A stretch of DNA of 27,140 bases from a virus: positions 1-27,140 of IMG/VR virus record IMGVR_UViG_3300038701_000962. One strand, given 5' to 3'. Position 1 is the first letter of the stretch; each line of letters starts with the position of its first letter. Shown here one piece after another: positions 1 through 6,464 of this stretch. The notes under the pieces were generated by a model, which saw only the letters and a program-made list of their open reading frames with translations, had not been told where the DNA came from and did not search any database. A program made the position numbers and the translations under genes.

Positions 1-127
1 GATAGCCGCACATAGCCCTGTTTTGTGGCTAGGGAAATGTTCTGTACACTCGAATCTAGCCTCTGGTATCGTATTCGTGTGAGGTGACGGCTACCGCCTT
101 CTTACAAGCGTCTAGGGCTGCAACCCG

Positions 128-238
128 TTAACGACGCGGCCAAGATCGACAGTGCGAAACTACTCGCTCCCATTTACCAAACCGAAACCGGATATATGAG
201 CAAACGCTCACCGGTTTCGGCCACTTGCAAGCTACCAT
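128..238 (-). CDS. Small Cys/Trp/Arg-rich protein, 36 aa, unknown
   Basis: The ATG at 238 follows a strong AGGAGGTG ribosome site with 5 nt spacing, which decides this start over a longer reading that begins with GTG at 355 and has no good ribosome site. The product is 36 aa, basic and aromatic, with three cysteines and three tryptophans and a WPKPV segment near the start. I recognise no family. It lies on the minus strand downstream of the chimeric gene, with about 170 nt of noncoding DNA and a hairpin (261-278) between them. It may be a small metal- or nucleic-acid-binding protein, but that is inferred from composition only. Confidence 0.5.
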   Translation of the reverse strand: MVACKWPKPVSVCSYIRFRFGKWERVVSHCRSWPRR

Positions 239-260
239 AATGGCACCTCCTGTGTGGATT

Positions 261-278
261 GCTGGGAAGCAGCCCAGC
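261..278 (-). other. Hairpin upstream of the 36-aa gene
   Basis: GCTGGG and CCCAGC form a perfect 6-bp stem around a 6-nt loop. On the minus strand it lies just before the AGGAGG ribosome site of the 36-aa gene. It has no T-run after it, so it is not a standard terminator. It could shape the 5' leader of that gene. Confidence 0.35.
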
Positions 279-389
279 GCTCCGAAGGCGCACCCTGCGC
301 CCTCGCGCCGCATCAAGGGTCGCTCGGGTGCTAAGGAGTGTGACGGTAGCCGCACCCGCTAATCTACAGAATAACAGGCCGATGAGTAT

Positions 390-431
390 AGCTTGATGTT
401 TTCAAGCTTTTCAACGGGCCGGATCCGGCCC
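390..431 (-). other. Two inverted repeats at the 3' end of the chimeric gene
   Basis: AGCTTGA-N5-TCAAGCT (390-408) is a perfect 7-bp hairpin just past the stop codon of the chimeric gene. GGGCCGGATCCGGCCC (416-431) is a perfect 16-bp palindrome inside its last codons. Only the plus-strand side of the first hairpin has a short T-run, so termination of the minus-strand transcript here is possible but weakly supported. The palindrome may mark a recombination junction. Confidence 0.35.
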
Positions 432-998
432 ATCCTGCTTGAAAACTATAGGTTTTTTTATCTTTTGCCACAGTTCCGGATCCGGTTCGGATCCAAGCTT
501 TTTGCCCCCAAGTGTCTTCATGAAAGCGTTTCCGCCTTCAGATTTTCGACCCAGCGCTCGCGCCATGCCTCTCTTGTGAAAAACGCGCCTGCCATCCTCT
601 AGGACAAAGCAATCCAGTTGCAACCAGCCAATCGGCAAGATGCCACGGTGTGTTGCCCTTGGTAGGTTGTCGGTTACGTCAGCCCCCGTCGCGGTGCTGG
701 GAATGCCTTTCCGGGCGCTGGTGAGCATGAAGATGGCCAGAAGCCACTTTTGCAGGGCAAGGCGGCTTTCGGCCAGCACAGTGCCGGTGCGGACGCTGAA
801 ATGCTTGCGGCAGTCTTTGCAGCGGTAGGGCATTGGATTGTGGTCTTTGCACTCGGTCACGCTGACCGAACCACAGTGGCCGCAAACAGGTTCATTGCCC
901 CAGCGCTTTGCCTCAAAGAACTTGCGCGCCGCTTCTTCATCCGGAAACTTGCGGAAGAACTCAAAGGTAGACAGGGTTTCGGGCTTAGGGTTCGACAT
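411..998 (-). CDS. Chimeric protein: IS1595-type transposase N-terminus joined to P63C-like N-terminus
   Basis: 195 aa. Residues ~10-98 look like the start of an IS1595-family transposase: a zinc ribbon with CGHC and a second CKDC pair, the RKHFSVRTGTV block, then the following helix. The ISXO2-like catalytic DDE domain is absent. From about residue 100 the sequence switches to the opening of a P63C-type protein, marked by LPRATHRG, a CxVLEDG block, KRGMARALG and a PIVFK segment. It then stops, well short of the usual P63C length. The start is strong: AAGGAG lies 8 nt before the ATG. There is no frameshift at the joint, so it would be translated as one chain. It cannot be an active transposase. 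It may be a relic of an insertion and deletion, or a domesticated zinc-ribbon DNA binder. Confidence 0.7.
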   Translation of the reverse strand: MSNPKPETLSTFEFFRKFPDEEAARKFFEAKRWGNEPVCGHCGSVSVTECKDHNPMPYRCKDCRKHFSVRTGTVLAESRLALQKWLLAIFMLTSARKGIPSTATGADVTDNLPRATHRGILPIGWLQLDCFVLEDGRRVFHKRGMARALGRKSEGGNAFMKTLGGKKLGSEPDPELWQKIKKPIVFKQDGPDPAR

Positions 999-1020
999 GG
1001 CGCAGGCTCCTTCTGCATCA

Positions 1021-1063
1021 TGTGTAATCTAATTAGCCAATTTACGCAAGCGAAATCTGGCTA
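1021..1063 (-). promoter_or_regulatory. Candidate promoter with dyad operator for the chimeric gene
   Basis: On the minus strand TTGCGT (1044-1049), a 17-nt spacer and TACACA (1021-1026) form a moderate sigma70-like promoter that would start transcription just before the ribosome site of the 411-998 gene. An inverted repeat with arms TAGCCA (1034-1039) and TGGCTA (1058-1063), extended by A/T-rich flanks, encloses the -35 box. That is a typical operator placement. The promoter elements are imperfect. Confidence 0.35.
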
Positions 1064-1081
1064 GTTAAGTATATAGGCCCC

Positions 1082-1107
1082 AAAAAAACGGGCCATGATA
1101 GCCCGCC
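1082..1107 (-). terminator. Rho-independent terminator of the minus-strand small-gene operon
   Basis: On the minus strand GGCGGGC and GCCCGTT pair over a 7-nt loop and are followed by seven T. It lies about 100 nt past the stop codon of the DUF5681-like gene and before the promoter of the chimeric gene. It therefore separates the two transcription units. Confidence 0.75.
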
Positions 1108-1207
1108 TTCCCGCCTGTCCTGTATCAGTTTTCCGTGCGGTAATCCCATTTGACAGGATAGATGCCCGTAGAGCGCCTGTAGGGCACCCTAGAACGCCAA
1201 CTCATTC

Positions 1208-1558
1208 TTAAGCACCCTTGGCACGTAAAGCGGCAAGGAAGGCATCCTGCGCGCCCTGTGTTGGCGTCATGGTGCCATTAGGGCTTTCTAGGTCAACACT
1301 CGACTTAGGTGTGCCATATGCTCGGTCTTGAGTGTCTTTCAGCAACTTCAGAACGTCGGCCTTGATCGCGGCCAGCTTGTCGGCGTCGTCTTGCGCGGCG
1401 GTAAGCGTGTTATGCAACGCCTCGACTAGATCAAGCTGCACCTTAGCCGCCAATTCAGCCGCGCGCACTTCTGCCTTGCGATGCTCGGACGACTTCCCGC
1501 CAGGGTTGCCGGACTGTCCGGGTTTGAATTGCGTTGATGGATTTGGAAACTGTGCCAT
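1208..1558 (-). CDS. DUF5681-like protein, 116 aa, possible small terminase or DNA-binding protein
   Basis: The N-terminus carries FKPGQSGNPGGK, the signature of DUF5681-type proteins, which are common in alphaproteobacterial phages and often sit near packaging genes. Residues ~25-80 are a charged, alanine-rich region likely to be helical. The tail is Thr/Pro/Ala-rich. The start is the ATG at 1558, with a modest AGGT-type ribosome site. It is the last gene of the minus-strand operon and is followed by a clear terminator. A packaging role would fit its place, but no large terminase is in the window, so the function is open. Confidence 0.6.
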   Translation of the reverse strand: MAQFPNPSTQFKPGQSGNPGGKSSEHRKAEVRAAELAAKVQLDLVEALHNTLTAAQDDADKLAAIKADVLKLLKDTQDRAYGTPKSSVDLESPNGTMTPTQGAQDAFLAALRAKGA

Positions 1559-1579
1559 GGTCTACCTGCGTTCAGGTGC

Positions 1580-1999
1580 TCACAAAATACCCAATTCGCG
1601 GTCAATTTGCCATTCTTCCAAGGCGTATTCCCCCGCGTGTGTCATTTCCCAAATAGGCTTATCATCCCAAAGGCGCGAGGTCAAAAGACCCTCTGCAAGC
1701 ATTGCGTCTAGAAGACCCTTGATATGCGCTACGGGCCGTCCGATCTGGCCTGCAATGATCTGGTTATTGCGCGACGGGTTTCCGTTCCATTCAATGCATC
1801 CGACATCGTATAGCAACTCTAGCACGGCGGCGCGGTCACGGGACAAGGGGCGAGGTTCCCCCATCCAGTCGGGCACTATACCGCGCGCCTTGACTTTCGC
1901 TTTGTCTGCCTTCCACTGCGCCACCATTGCGCGGCGCAGGTTGTCCTCTTCGTTCGGCGTGTAGTCGCCGTTATCCGCGCTGAGTTCTAGCTGTTCCAT
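1580..1999 (-). CDS. Winged-helix-like DNA-binding protein, 139 aa
   Basis: The start is set at the ATG at 1999. The reading frame continues upstream, but that extension overlaps the neighbouring gene and has odd composition. Residues ~75-130 read like a winged helix-turn-helix: an NQIIAGQIGRP recognition-type helix, a helix ending MLAEGLLTS, then a beta-wing and THAGEYALEEW, the arrangement seen in MarR-like folds. The N-terminal ~50 residues are charged. No enzyme motif is seen. It lies 21 nt upstream of the DUF5681-like gene in the same operon, so it may be a regulator or a packaging-associated DNA binder. Confidence 0.55.
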   Translation of the reverse strand: MEQLELSADNGDYTPNEEDNLRRAMVAQWKADKAKVKARGIVPDWMGEPRPLSRDRAAVLELLYDVGCIEWNGNPSRNNQIIAGQIGRPVAHIKGLLDAMLAEGLLTSRLWDDKPIWEMTHAGEYALEEWQIDRELGIL

Positions 2000-2030
2000 G
2001 GGTGTGGTATGGCATATTGCGCGGGAGGTG

Positions 2031-2210
2031 TCAATCCACCCAATATTGCTTCGGGCTGACGGCGTGCAGACGTTGCGCGTCGTTGTCATCTGCCCAGTAT
2101 TCGTAGGACTTGAGACCAGCGCCAAATTCGCAAGCGGGCAGTGTTGTGCCTGTGTATCTGGTCAAAACATAGCGTGTGCCGTTGTGGGTGATCTCGCGGG
2201 GCATGGTCAT
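2031..2210 (-). CDS. Small unknown protein, 59 aa
   Basis: The ATG at 2210 overlaps the stop codon of the upstream gene in an ATGA arrangement, which implies translational coupling and decides this start. The product is small, with NGTRYVLTRYTG and an aromatic C-terminal half, and reads as a compact beta-rich domain. There is no recognised family, signal peptide or membrane segment. It sits in the minus-strand small-gene operon between another unknown gene and the winged-helix protein. Confidence 0.5.
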   Translation of the reverse strand: MTMPREITHNGTRYVLTRYTGTTLPACEFGAGLKSYEYWADDNDAQRLHAVSPKQYWVD

Positions 2211-2407
2211 TTTGGGCTGTGCAGATCGTGCGCGACTGCGATCATGTCCCATAGCGCGTCTGCATCATCTTGGCGCGGCCCTTCGTATCCATCCAATCCA
2301 ACTATTGCGGCCTCCATCAGCAGGTCGAATTGATCAGGCGTCATGACGATTCGCCCTGTGCGTTCGGTTTCAATCGTCACCATGTGGCGTTCTGGTTTGT
2401 GGGTCAT
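2207..2407 (-). CDS. Small unknown protein, 66 aa
   Basis: The ATG at 2407 directly follows the operon's recurrent leader GGAGACAGACAG, which decides this start over an internal ATG nine codons in. The first half (ETERTGRIVMTPDQF) looks like a short beta hairpin. The second half is acidic and helical. No family is recognised. It overlaps the next gene by 4 nt. Confidence 0.55.
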   Translation of the reverse strand: MTHKPERHMVTIETERTGRIVMTPDQFDLLMEAAIVGLDGYEGPRQDDADALWDMIAVAHDLHSPK

Positions 2408-2448
2408 CTGTCTGTCTCCGGTGGTGGTGGCGGGCTGTGCGGGAAGTG

Positions 2449-2703
2449 TCAGGCCAAAGCTGCGACAACAATTGCGCGCTGTTCGTCAAACTCACGACTT
2501 GTCACGCCCTTGCCTATTTGGTCCACAACCGCGCCGGTTTGCATGTCGATATAAAGTTGATGCGTCCGGTTCCCGGCAAACCGCTTTTCGCAAGCTGTCA
2601 GGTTGAGGTAAGCGCGGCGATCTTTCCAAATGTTGACGTGCTGTACTTCCTCCAACTTTTTAGCGGCTTCTATTTTGGCGGCGGCTTCGTGTGCGATGGT
2701 CAT
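2449..2703 (-). CDS. Small unknown protein, 84 aa
   Basis: It starts at the ATG at 2703 behind the recurrent GGAGACAGACAG leader. Residues 3-22 are an alanine/lysine/glutamate-rich helix. The rest contains one cysteine, several aromatic residues and an IDMQTGAVVDQ turn. No family is recognised. It has the same leader and strand as its two neighbours, which suggests coordinated translation. Confidence 0.55.
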   Translation of the reverse strand: MTIAHEAAAKIEAAKKLEEVQHVNIWKDRRAYLNLTACEKRFAGNRTHQLYIDMQTGAVVDQIGKGVTSREFDEQRAIVVAALA

Positions 2704-2754
2704 CTGTCTGTCTCCTGTGGATGGTAGTAATCCTGAAGGACCACAATCGATATC

Positions 2755-2943
2755 TCAATCGGCTCCGGCGGCGTCTAGCCACTCTATAACGTCTCCCCCG
2801 AGAGCATTTATTTCGTCACAGACTTCGGAGATTAGGGGTCTGTACGAGGCCGCAAGTGCCTCACGACCCATCAATCTATGATGGCGTTCATTGGACACCA
2901 GGCCGGTCAGGCGGTCGAAAAGTTGATCTGCGGTCGCGGTCAT
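2755..2943 (-). CDS. Small acidic unknown protein, 62 aa, first gene of the operon
   Basis: The frame is open further upstream, but the start is set at the ATG at 2943 because it carries the GGAGACAGACAG leader shared with the next two genes. The product is helical and acidic, with a SNERHHRLMGREAL segment and a C-terminal IEWLDAAGAD. No family is recognised. A candidate TTGAC promoter lies 34-62 nt upstream, making this the first gene of the leftward operon. Confidence 0.55.
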   Translation of the reverse strand: MTATADQLFDRLTGLVSNERHHRLMGREALAASYRPLISEVCDEINALGGDVIEWLDAAGAD

Positions 2944-2976
2944 CTGTCTGTCTCCTGTTAGCGTTTCCTTGAACCC

Positions 2977-3005
2977 TTGATGCCATGCGGCGCGGGGCGG
3001 GTCAA
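2977..3005 (-). promoter_or_regulatory. Candidate promoter for the leftward small-gene operon
   Basis: On the minus strand TTGACC (3000-3005), a 17-nt spacer and CATCAA (2977-2982) precede the first gene of the operon. The -35 box matches the strong TTGAC boxes found elsewhere in the window at the same spacing. The -10 box is poor. Confidence 0.35.
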
Positions 3006-3250
3006 GCGGTTTTTTTAAGGATAGCACAGAAAAGATGTTGCAATTATGCAACACTCGGAAGAAAGACCAATGGGACAAAGGGTTTATACTCTACTATAGT
3101 ATAATAGTTAAATAGTAGTTTTTTTTAGTTATACTCCAAATAGAGGTAAAACAGTCTTTACGTAAGGTGGGTATCCTATAGGTATTTCTCTTAGAGTATA
3201 TCTATTTAAGGGCCACTATCCTACTATTTTGACTTTTTTGCCGATTTAGT
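3006..3250. other. AT-rich noncoding region with dyads; possible control region or origin
   Basis: No gene is supported between 2944 and 3309. The core is far more AT-rich than the rest of the window. It contains GTTGCA-N4-TGCAAC (3037-3052), CTACTA...TAGTAG (3091-3118) with TATAAT-like strings between the arms, a CCTATAGG palindrome (3175-3182), and a 10-nt direct repeat CACTATCCTA at 3214-3223 and 3295-3304. It lies next to the primase-helicase gene. An origin of replication or an operator cluster is possible. No DnaA-box array was recognised. Confidence 0.5.
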
Positions 3251-3251
3251 C

Positions 3252-3288
3252 AAAAAAAACAGGCACTTAAAGGAAAGCGCCTGTTTTT
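3252..3288. terminator. Bidirectional terminator downstream of the primase-helicase gene
   Basis: ACAGGC (3259-3264) and GCCTGT (3279-3284) form a stem flanked by an A-run on one side and a T-run on the other, so it works on either strand. On the minus strand it ends the primase-helicase transcript about 25-50 nt past its stop codon. Confidence 0.75.
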
Positions 3289-3309
3289 ATCCTTCACTAT
3301 CCTATGGTG

Positions 3310-5553
3310 CTACACCATTCGCCACCGCTCGACCGGCTTTTTCGTGCGCGGATGCTCCGTCACTTCAAGAGCGGCAACGCCGCCATCCTTCATGGTCTCT
3401 AGGGCCTTTCGCACGTCCTCTTTCTTGTAGTTGCGCAGCCGATTGGCGATAACTCCGAACGTCTCCCCGTGGTCCTTGCCGATCACCTTGGTGATCTTTG
3501 CCATCAAAACACGGTCCGCGCCGTAGGTCTGATCGTTGGAAACCACTAGCTTTAGCTTTTGATCTATATCCGCACGGACGAACGCGTACGCCCATCGGAC
3601 ATGCTCCAGCGTCCTGACACCGCTGGGGACGGCTAGAATGAGGCTTACCTTAGAAACCATCTCATACCCCCTGCGCGGGATCGGTGTTAGCCCTGTGGCC
3701 TCTTTCTGATCCTCTGCATACTGCCAGAAAGTGTGATACACACGATCCAAGGCGTCCATAGCTGCGGGGTCTGTGCTGATCTTTACGCGGTCTCCGTAGT
3801 ATTCGATCCGCTCTGGCGCGGCGCTGTAGTTGCCTCCGTGCGCCAACTGGTAAAGCCTGCCCTTGACAGCATCGGTAAGGGGTTTCTTGCGAAAGTTTGG
3901 CTTGCGGTCCGGGTTTGGGTCTAGCTCGCGCACGATCAATGCGCGTCCGATAAATCCTGAAGTCGCTTGATCCGGCGTTACTAGATCGTCGAATGTGCCG
4001 GGAGTTGTCATCCCCATAACAGAAACGAACGGCTTTTCTAGCCCATTGTCTACTTGCGTCAGCATTCTCTGCGCGCGTTCAATTCTGGCATCCCAGTCAA
4101 CGCCCTTTTCGTTTTCCTCTTTTGCCTTCTTGCATTTGGCTATTTCACGACGCAAATCGGTTTGAATTGCCTCTTTCAAGTCTCCGCTAATTGGAAGAAA
4201 TTCATCCGCTTTTGAATAGGCGTTCATTAGAATGCCGATTAGTCCTTCCAGATATGACGCTGTGCCTTTTTCGCCTGCATTAACAACCTTCTTTAGGTGA
4301 ATGCCAAATTCGTCGATATTGTAAAAAGCAGGTTGGTGGCGGACTAGGTTGCGGATGACTTCTTGCTCTGATTTCTGCATACCGTGCAATGCCGGTGCAA
4401 GCGCCGCCGCCCTCATTAGCTTGTTAAAGGCCGCGTAAACGCTATCCTTGCCGCTACCGCTATCCGCAACTCCAAAGCCGAAAAGATTGGTCGTAACCCC
4501 GTTAATATCGTCGGTGTAGCGCAGCCCGAATATGTTGCCGAGTGCAACAAGCGTTCCCAATACTGCCAAATGTTCGCGCGGGTAAAGGCATTGATCGTTT
4601 ACCCATTGGCATATTTCACCTGCAAACCCCGGCGGGCGTAGAAGGTCAATATGATCTGTGTCTAGCGGCTCTTCTATGACTTCAAATTCCTGCCATTCTT
4701 CTTGCGGGTTGAACGTGACTGATTGTTTCCATCCGTTTTGTTCGGCATAGTGAATCAGTGTCCCAACTGTTACGGGGTTGGCGGATTTGCCGAAAGAATG
4801 CCAACGGACTGACAACGCTTCAACGCCGGGATACTTTGCGCCTTTAGCGGACCATTCGTCCCATACGCCGAAAGCAGTTCCCCCGGACGCTTCATGGCAA
4901 GCCATGCCGCACCTTACCCATGTTTCATGGTCGCAATCGGGGTCTACATGGGCCAGCATGTCGGCAAGGTCATCATGGGACAAGTCCACGGGGGCGCCGT
5001 TGTATTCGCTGCGGTGGCGTTCGGGCTTGCGGAGTAGGTCAATAAGGGCTTGCGGCGCGTCGTTAATGTCGTCTACGTTGCCTTCAATAATCGTGTAACG
5101 GTTGCCGCTTGCGTGTAGCGACCCCGGCCCCACGACAAAGCCGGAGGTTTTGAAGTCAATGCCGGGATAATCTGGCAGGTGCTGCACCATGGCAACGCCT
5201 GAGGGCGCGCGGAAATAGAAATGCCGTGATCCTCCACCGCTTCCTGTTGCAACGACCAATCCCGCGTCGTCCAAATCAATGGGAAGGCTTTCAAGCGATG
5301 CAATACCGCCGTTGCGGGCGTCTACGTCCACGACTAGCAGTCCCGCGCACAGGACGCCATATCCGGTTGCGAACTGGTCCATTTCTTGCATAAGGTCGAA
5401 TTGCTCTTCGGACCATACTGGCGAGTGTTGCCATCCTGACGCCCGGGGTTTCTTGTATGCCTCTTTTTCATCTAGAGGTGCGTCGTCGCCGTCTGTCGCG
5501 CCGTATAGCGGAAAAACCCTGTGGCCCGCTTCCCAGAATTGCTTATGCTGCAT
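3310..5553 (-). CDS. Primase-polymerase/helicase fusion protein, 747 aa
   Basis: The protein primes and unwinds phage DNA in replication. Residues ~1-180 are an archaeo-eukaryotic type prim-pol domain: DVD at 76-78, SRH at 109-111 and a third acidic residue near 133 in GIDFKTSG. Residues ~200-275 resemble the PriCT-2 linker domain found after such primases. From ~300 a DUF3987-like ATPase follows, with a Walker A loop GVADSGSGKDS (361-371, Lys369) and a Walker B YNIDEFG (411-417). The start is well supported: GGAGAGG lies 7 nt before the ATG. It is transcribed alone, away from the recombination operon, from a divergent promoter. The domain order is that of replicative prim-pol/helicases of phages and plasmids. 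Oligomeric state and polarity cannot be read from sequence. Confidence 0.9.
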   Translation of the reverse strand: MQHKQFWEAGHRVFPLYGATDGDDAPLDEKEAYKKPRASGWQHSPVWSEEQFDLMQEMDQFATGYGVLCAGLLVVDVDARNGGIASLESLPIDLDDAGLVVATGSGGGSRHFYFRAPSGVAMVQHLPDYPGIDFKTSGFVVGPGSLHASGNRYTIIEGNVDDINDAPQALIDLLRKPERHRSEYNGAPVDLSHDDLADMLAHVDPDCDHETWVRCGMACHEASGGTAFGVWDEWSAKGAKYPGVEALSVRWHSFGKSANPVTVGTLIHYAEQNGWKQSVTFNPQEEWQEFEVIEEPLDTDHIDLLRPPGFAGEICQWVNDQCLYPREHLAVLGTLVALGNIFGLRYTDDINGVTTNLFGFGVADSGSGKDSVYAAFNKLMRAAALAPALHGMQKSEQEVIRNLVRHQPAFYNIDEFGIHLKKVVNAGEKGTASYLEGLIGILMNAYSKADEFLPISGDLKEAIQTDLRREIAKCKKAKEENEKGVDWDARIERAQRMLTQVDNGLEKPFVSVMGMTTPGTFDDLVTPDQATSGFIGRALIVRELDPNPDRKPNFRKKPLTDAVKGRLYQLAHGGNYSAAPERIEYYGDRVKISTDPAAMDALDRVYHTFWQYAEDQKEATGLTPIPRRGYEMVSKVSLILAVPSGVRTLEHVRWAYAFVRADIDQKLKLVVSNDQTYGADRVLMAKITKVIGKDHGETFGVIANRLRNYKKEDVRKALETMKDGGVAALEVTEHPRTKKPVERWRMV

Positions 5554-5584
5554 GTGTTGCCTCTCCTATCCTTCTATCTTGCTA

Positions 5585-5613
5585 TCCATACACGCGGCGG
5601 GGCTGCGCGTCAA
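5585..5613 (-). promoter_or_regulatory. Promoter for the primase-helicase gene
   Basis: On the minus strand TTGACG (5608-5613), a 17-nt spacer and TATGGA (5585-5590) give a good housekeeping-sigma promoter. Transcription would begin about 25-30 nt before the ATG at 5553. Confidence 0.6.
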
Positions 5614-5629
5614 GGCTACAGAAACCGCC

Positions 5630-5658
5630 TTGACATGCCGCGTGGCGCCATGTTAAAC
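5630..5658 (+). promoter_or_regulatory. Promoter for the rightward recombination/replication operon
   Basis: TTGACA (5630-5635), a 17-nt spacer and TTAAAC (5653-5658) lie 29 nt before the ATG of the Sak4-like gene. The -35 box is perfect. It is back-to-back with the primase promoter, 16 nt between the two -35 boxes, so one regulator could control both. Confidence 0.65.
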
Positions 5659-5686
5659 ACGGCACATGTGAACCATAGGAGGCACT

Positions 5687-6463
5687 ATGCTAGAAGATGC
5701 AACCGCCGCACCGGCGGGCAAGTCCCCATTGATCTTGACGATCTGCGGGGACGCGGGAAGCGGGAAGACAAGCCTTGCGGCGACGTTTCCCAATCCGTTT
5801 ATCATCCGCACACAAGGCGAGGCCATGCCGCGCGACATTGCCACGGACAAAGCGCCGAAGGGTCTTGCGCCGCTTGGCGGAAAGCGGGCAAAGGTTGGCG
5901 ATGTTGATATTTGGGATGAAAGCGAACTGTTTGATCAGCTAATGGCGCTACTTCGTGAGGATCATGATTTTCAGACGTTGATCGTAGATAGCGTCACGGG
6001 TCTAGAGGCTCTTTTCGTGGATAATATCCTTGCGGTGCAGCCGCCAAAGCAGCGCACGATGAACAGCGCGGGAAGCGGATACGGCAGCGCATGGGATATG
6101 GTTGCGGCAAAGCATTCCCGTGTCAAGAAAGCGGCGGAATTGCTGCGCGACCGTAAGGGGATGAATGTTGTTTTCATCTGCCATGTTGATGTAAACCGGA
6201 TGGACCCGCCGGAGGGGGAGGCTTATACCAAATACGATCTGCAATTGCACAAGAAAACCGCACCGATTTACACGAACAATGTCGATGTGGTCGGCATGGT
6301 GAAGCAAGAGACAATCGTGATGGAAGGCGGAAAGGCAAAGTCAACCGGCGCGCGTCTATTGTCTGTTGCAATGACGCCAGCTAATGTGTCGAAAAACCGT
6401 TTGGGCATTGAGAAAGACTTGCCCGTAATCAAGGGTGAAAACCCGTTTGAGGAGTATATCTGA
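5687..6463 (+). CDS. Sak4-like RecA-fold ATPase, 258 aa
   Basis: This is a RecA-type ATP-binding protein of the kind that phages use in single-strand annealing or recombination (Sak4/AAA_24 group). The Walker A motif GDAGSGKT lies at residues 21-28. A Walker B-like strand TLIVDS at 97-102 has Asp101, and a later strand VVFICHVD is typical of the fold. Length fits the family. An AGGAGG ribosome site lies 6 nt before the ATG. It is the first gene of the rightward operon and is followed at once by an ssDNA-binding protein and a YqaJ exonuclease, the standard partners. Family-level function is known. Its exact loading activity is inferred. Confidence 0.85.
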   Translation: MLEDATAAPAGKSPLILTICGDAGSGKTSLAATFPNPFIIRTQGEAMPRDIATDKAPKGLAPLGGKRAKVGDVDIWDESELFDQLMALLREDHDFQTLIVDSVTGLEALFVDNILAVQPPKQRTMNSAGSGYGSAWDMVAAKHSRVKKAAELLRDRKGMNVVFICHVDVNRMDPPEGEAYTKYDLQLHKKTAPIYTNNVDVVGMVKQETIVMEGGKAKSTGARLLSVAMTPANVSKNRLGIEKDLPVIKGENPFEEYI

Positions 6464-6464
6464 T

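Larger units (their letters stand above)
2405..2955 (-). repeat. Identical 15-nt translation leader at three successive genes
   Basis: On the minus strand GGAGACAGACAGATG occurs identically at 2405-2419, 2701-2715 and 2941-2955, each time covering the ribosome site and start codon of a different gene. The next three bases are ACC in all three. The proteins behind it are not obviously related. This looks like duplicated gene cassettes or a shared translational signal. Confidence 0.8.

Noticed and set aside
1-127. tRNA-like or short coding signal at the left edge, including a minus-strand ATG at 13
   Set aside because: No cloverleaf could be drawn, plus-strand frames are under 20 codons, and only four codons of the minus-strand frame are in the window.
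416-431. BamHI-containing palindrome as a cloning artefact
   Set aside because: It is in frame at the end of the chimeric gene, and no vector-like sequence surrounds it.
1332-1964. 210-aa plus-strand open frame
   Set aside because: It lies opposite two supported minus-strand genes and has Ser/Ala/Arg-rich shadow composition with no ribosome site.
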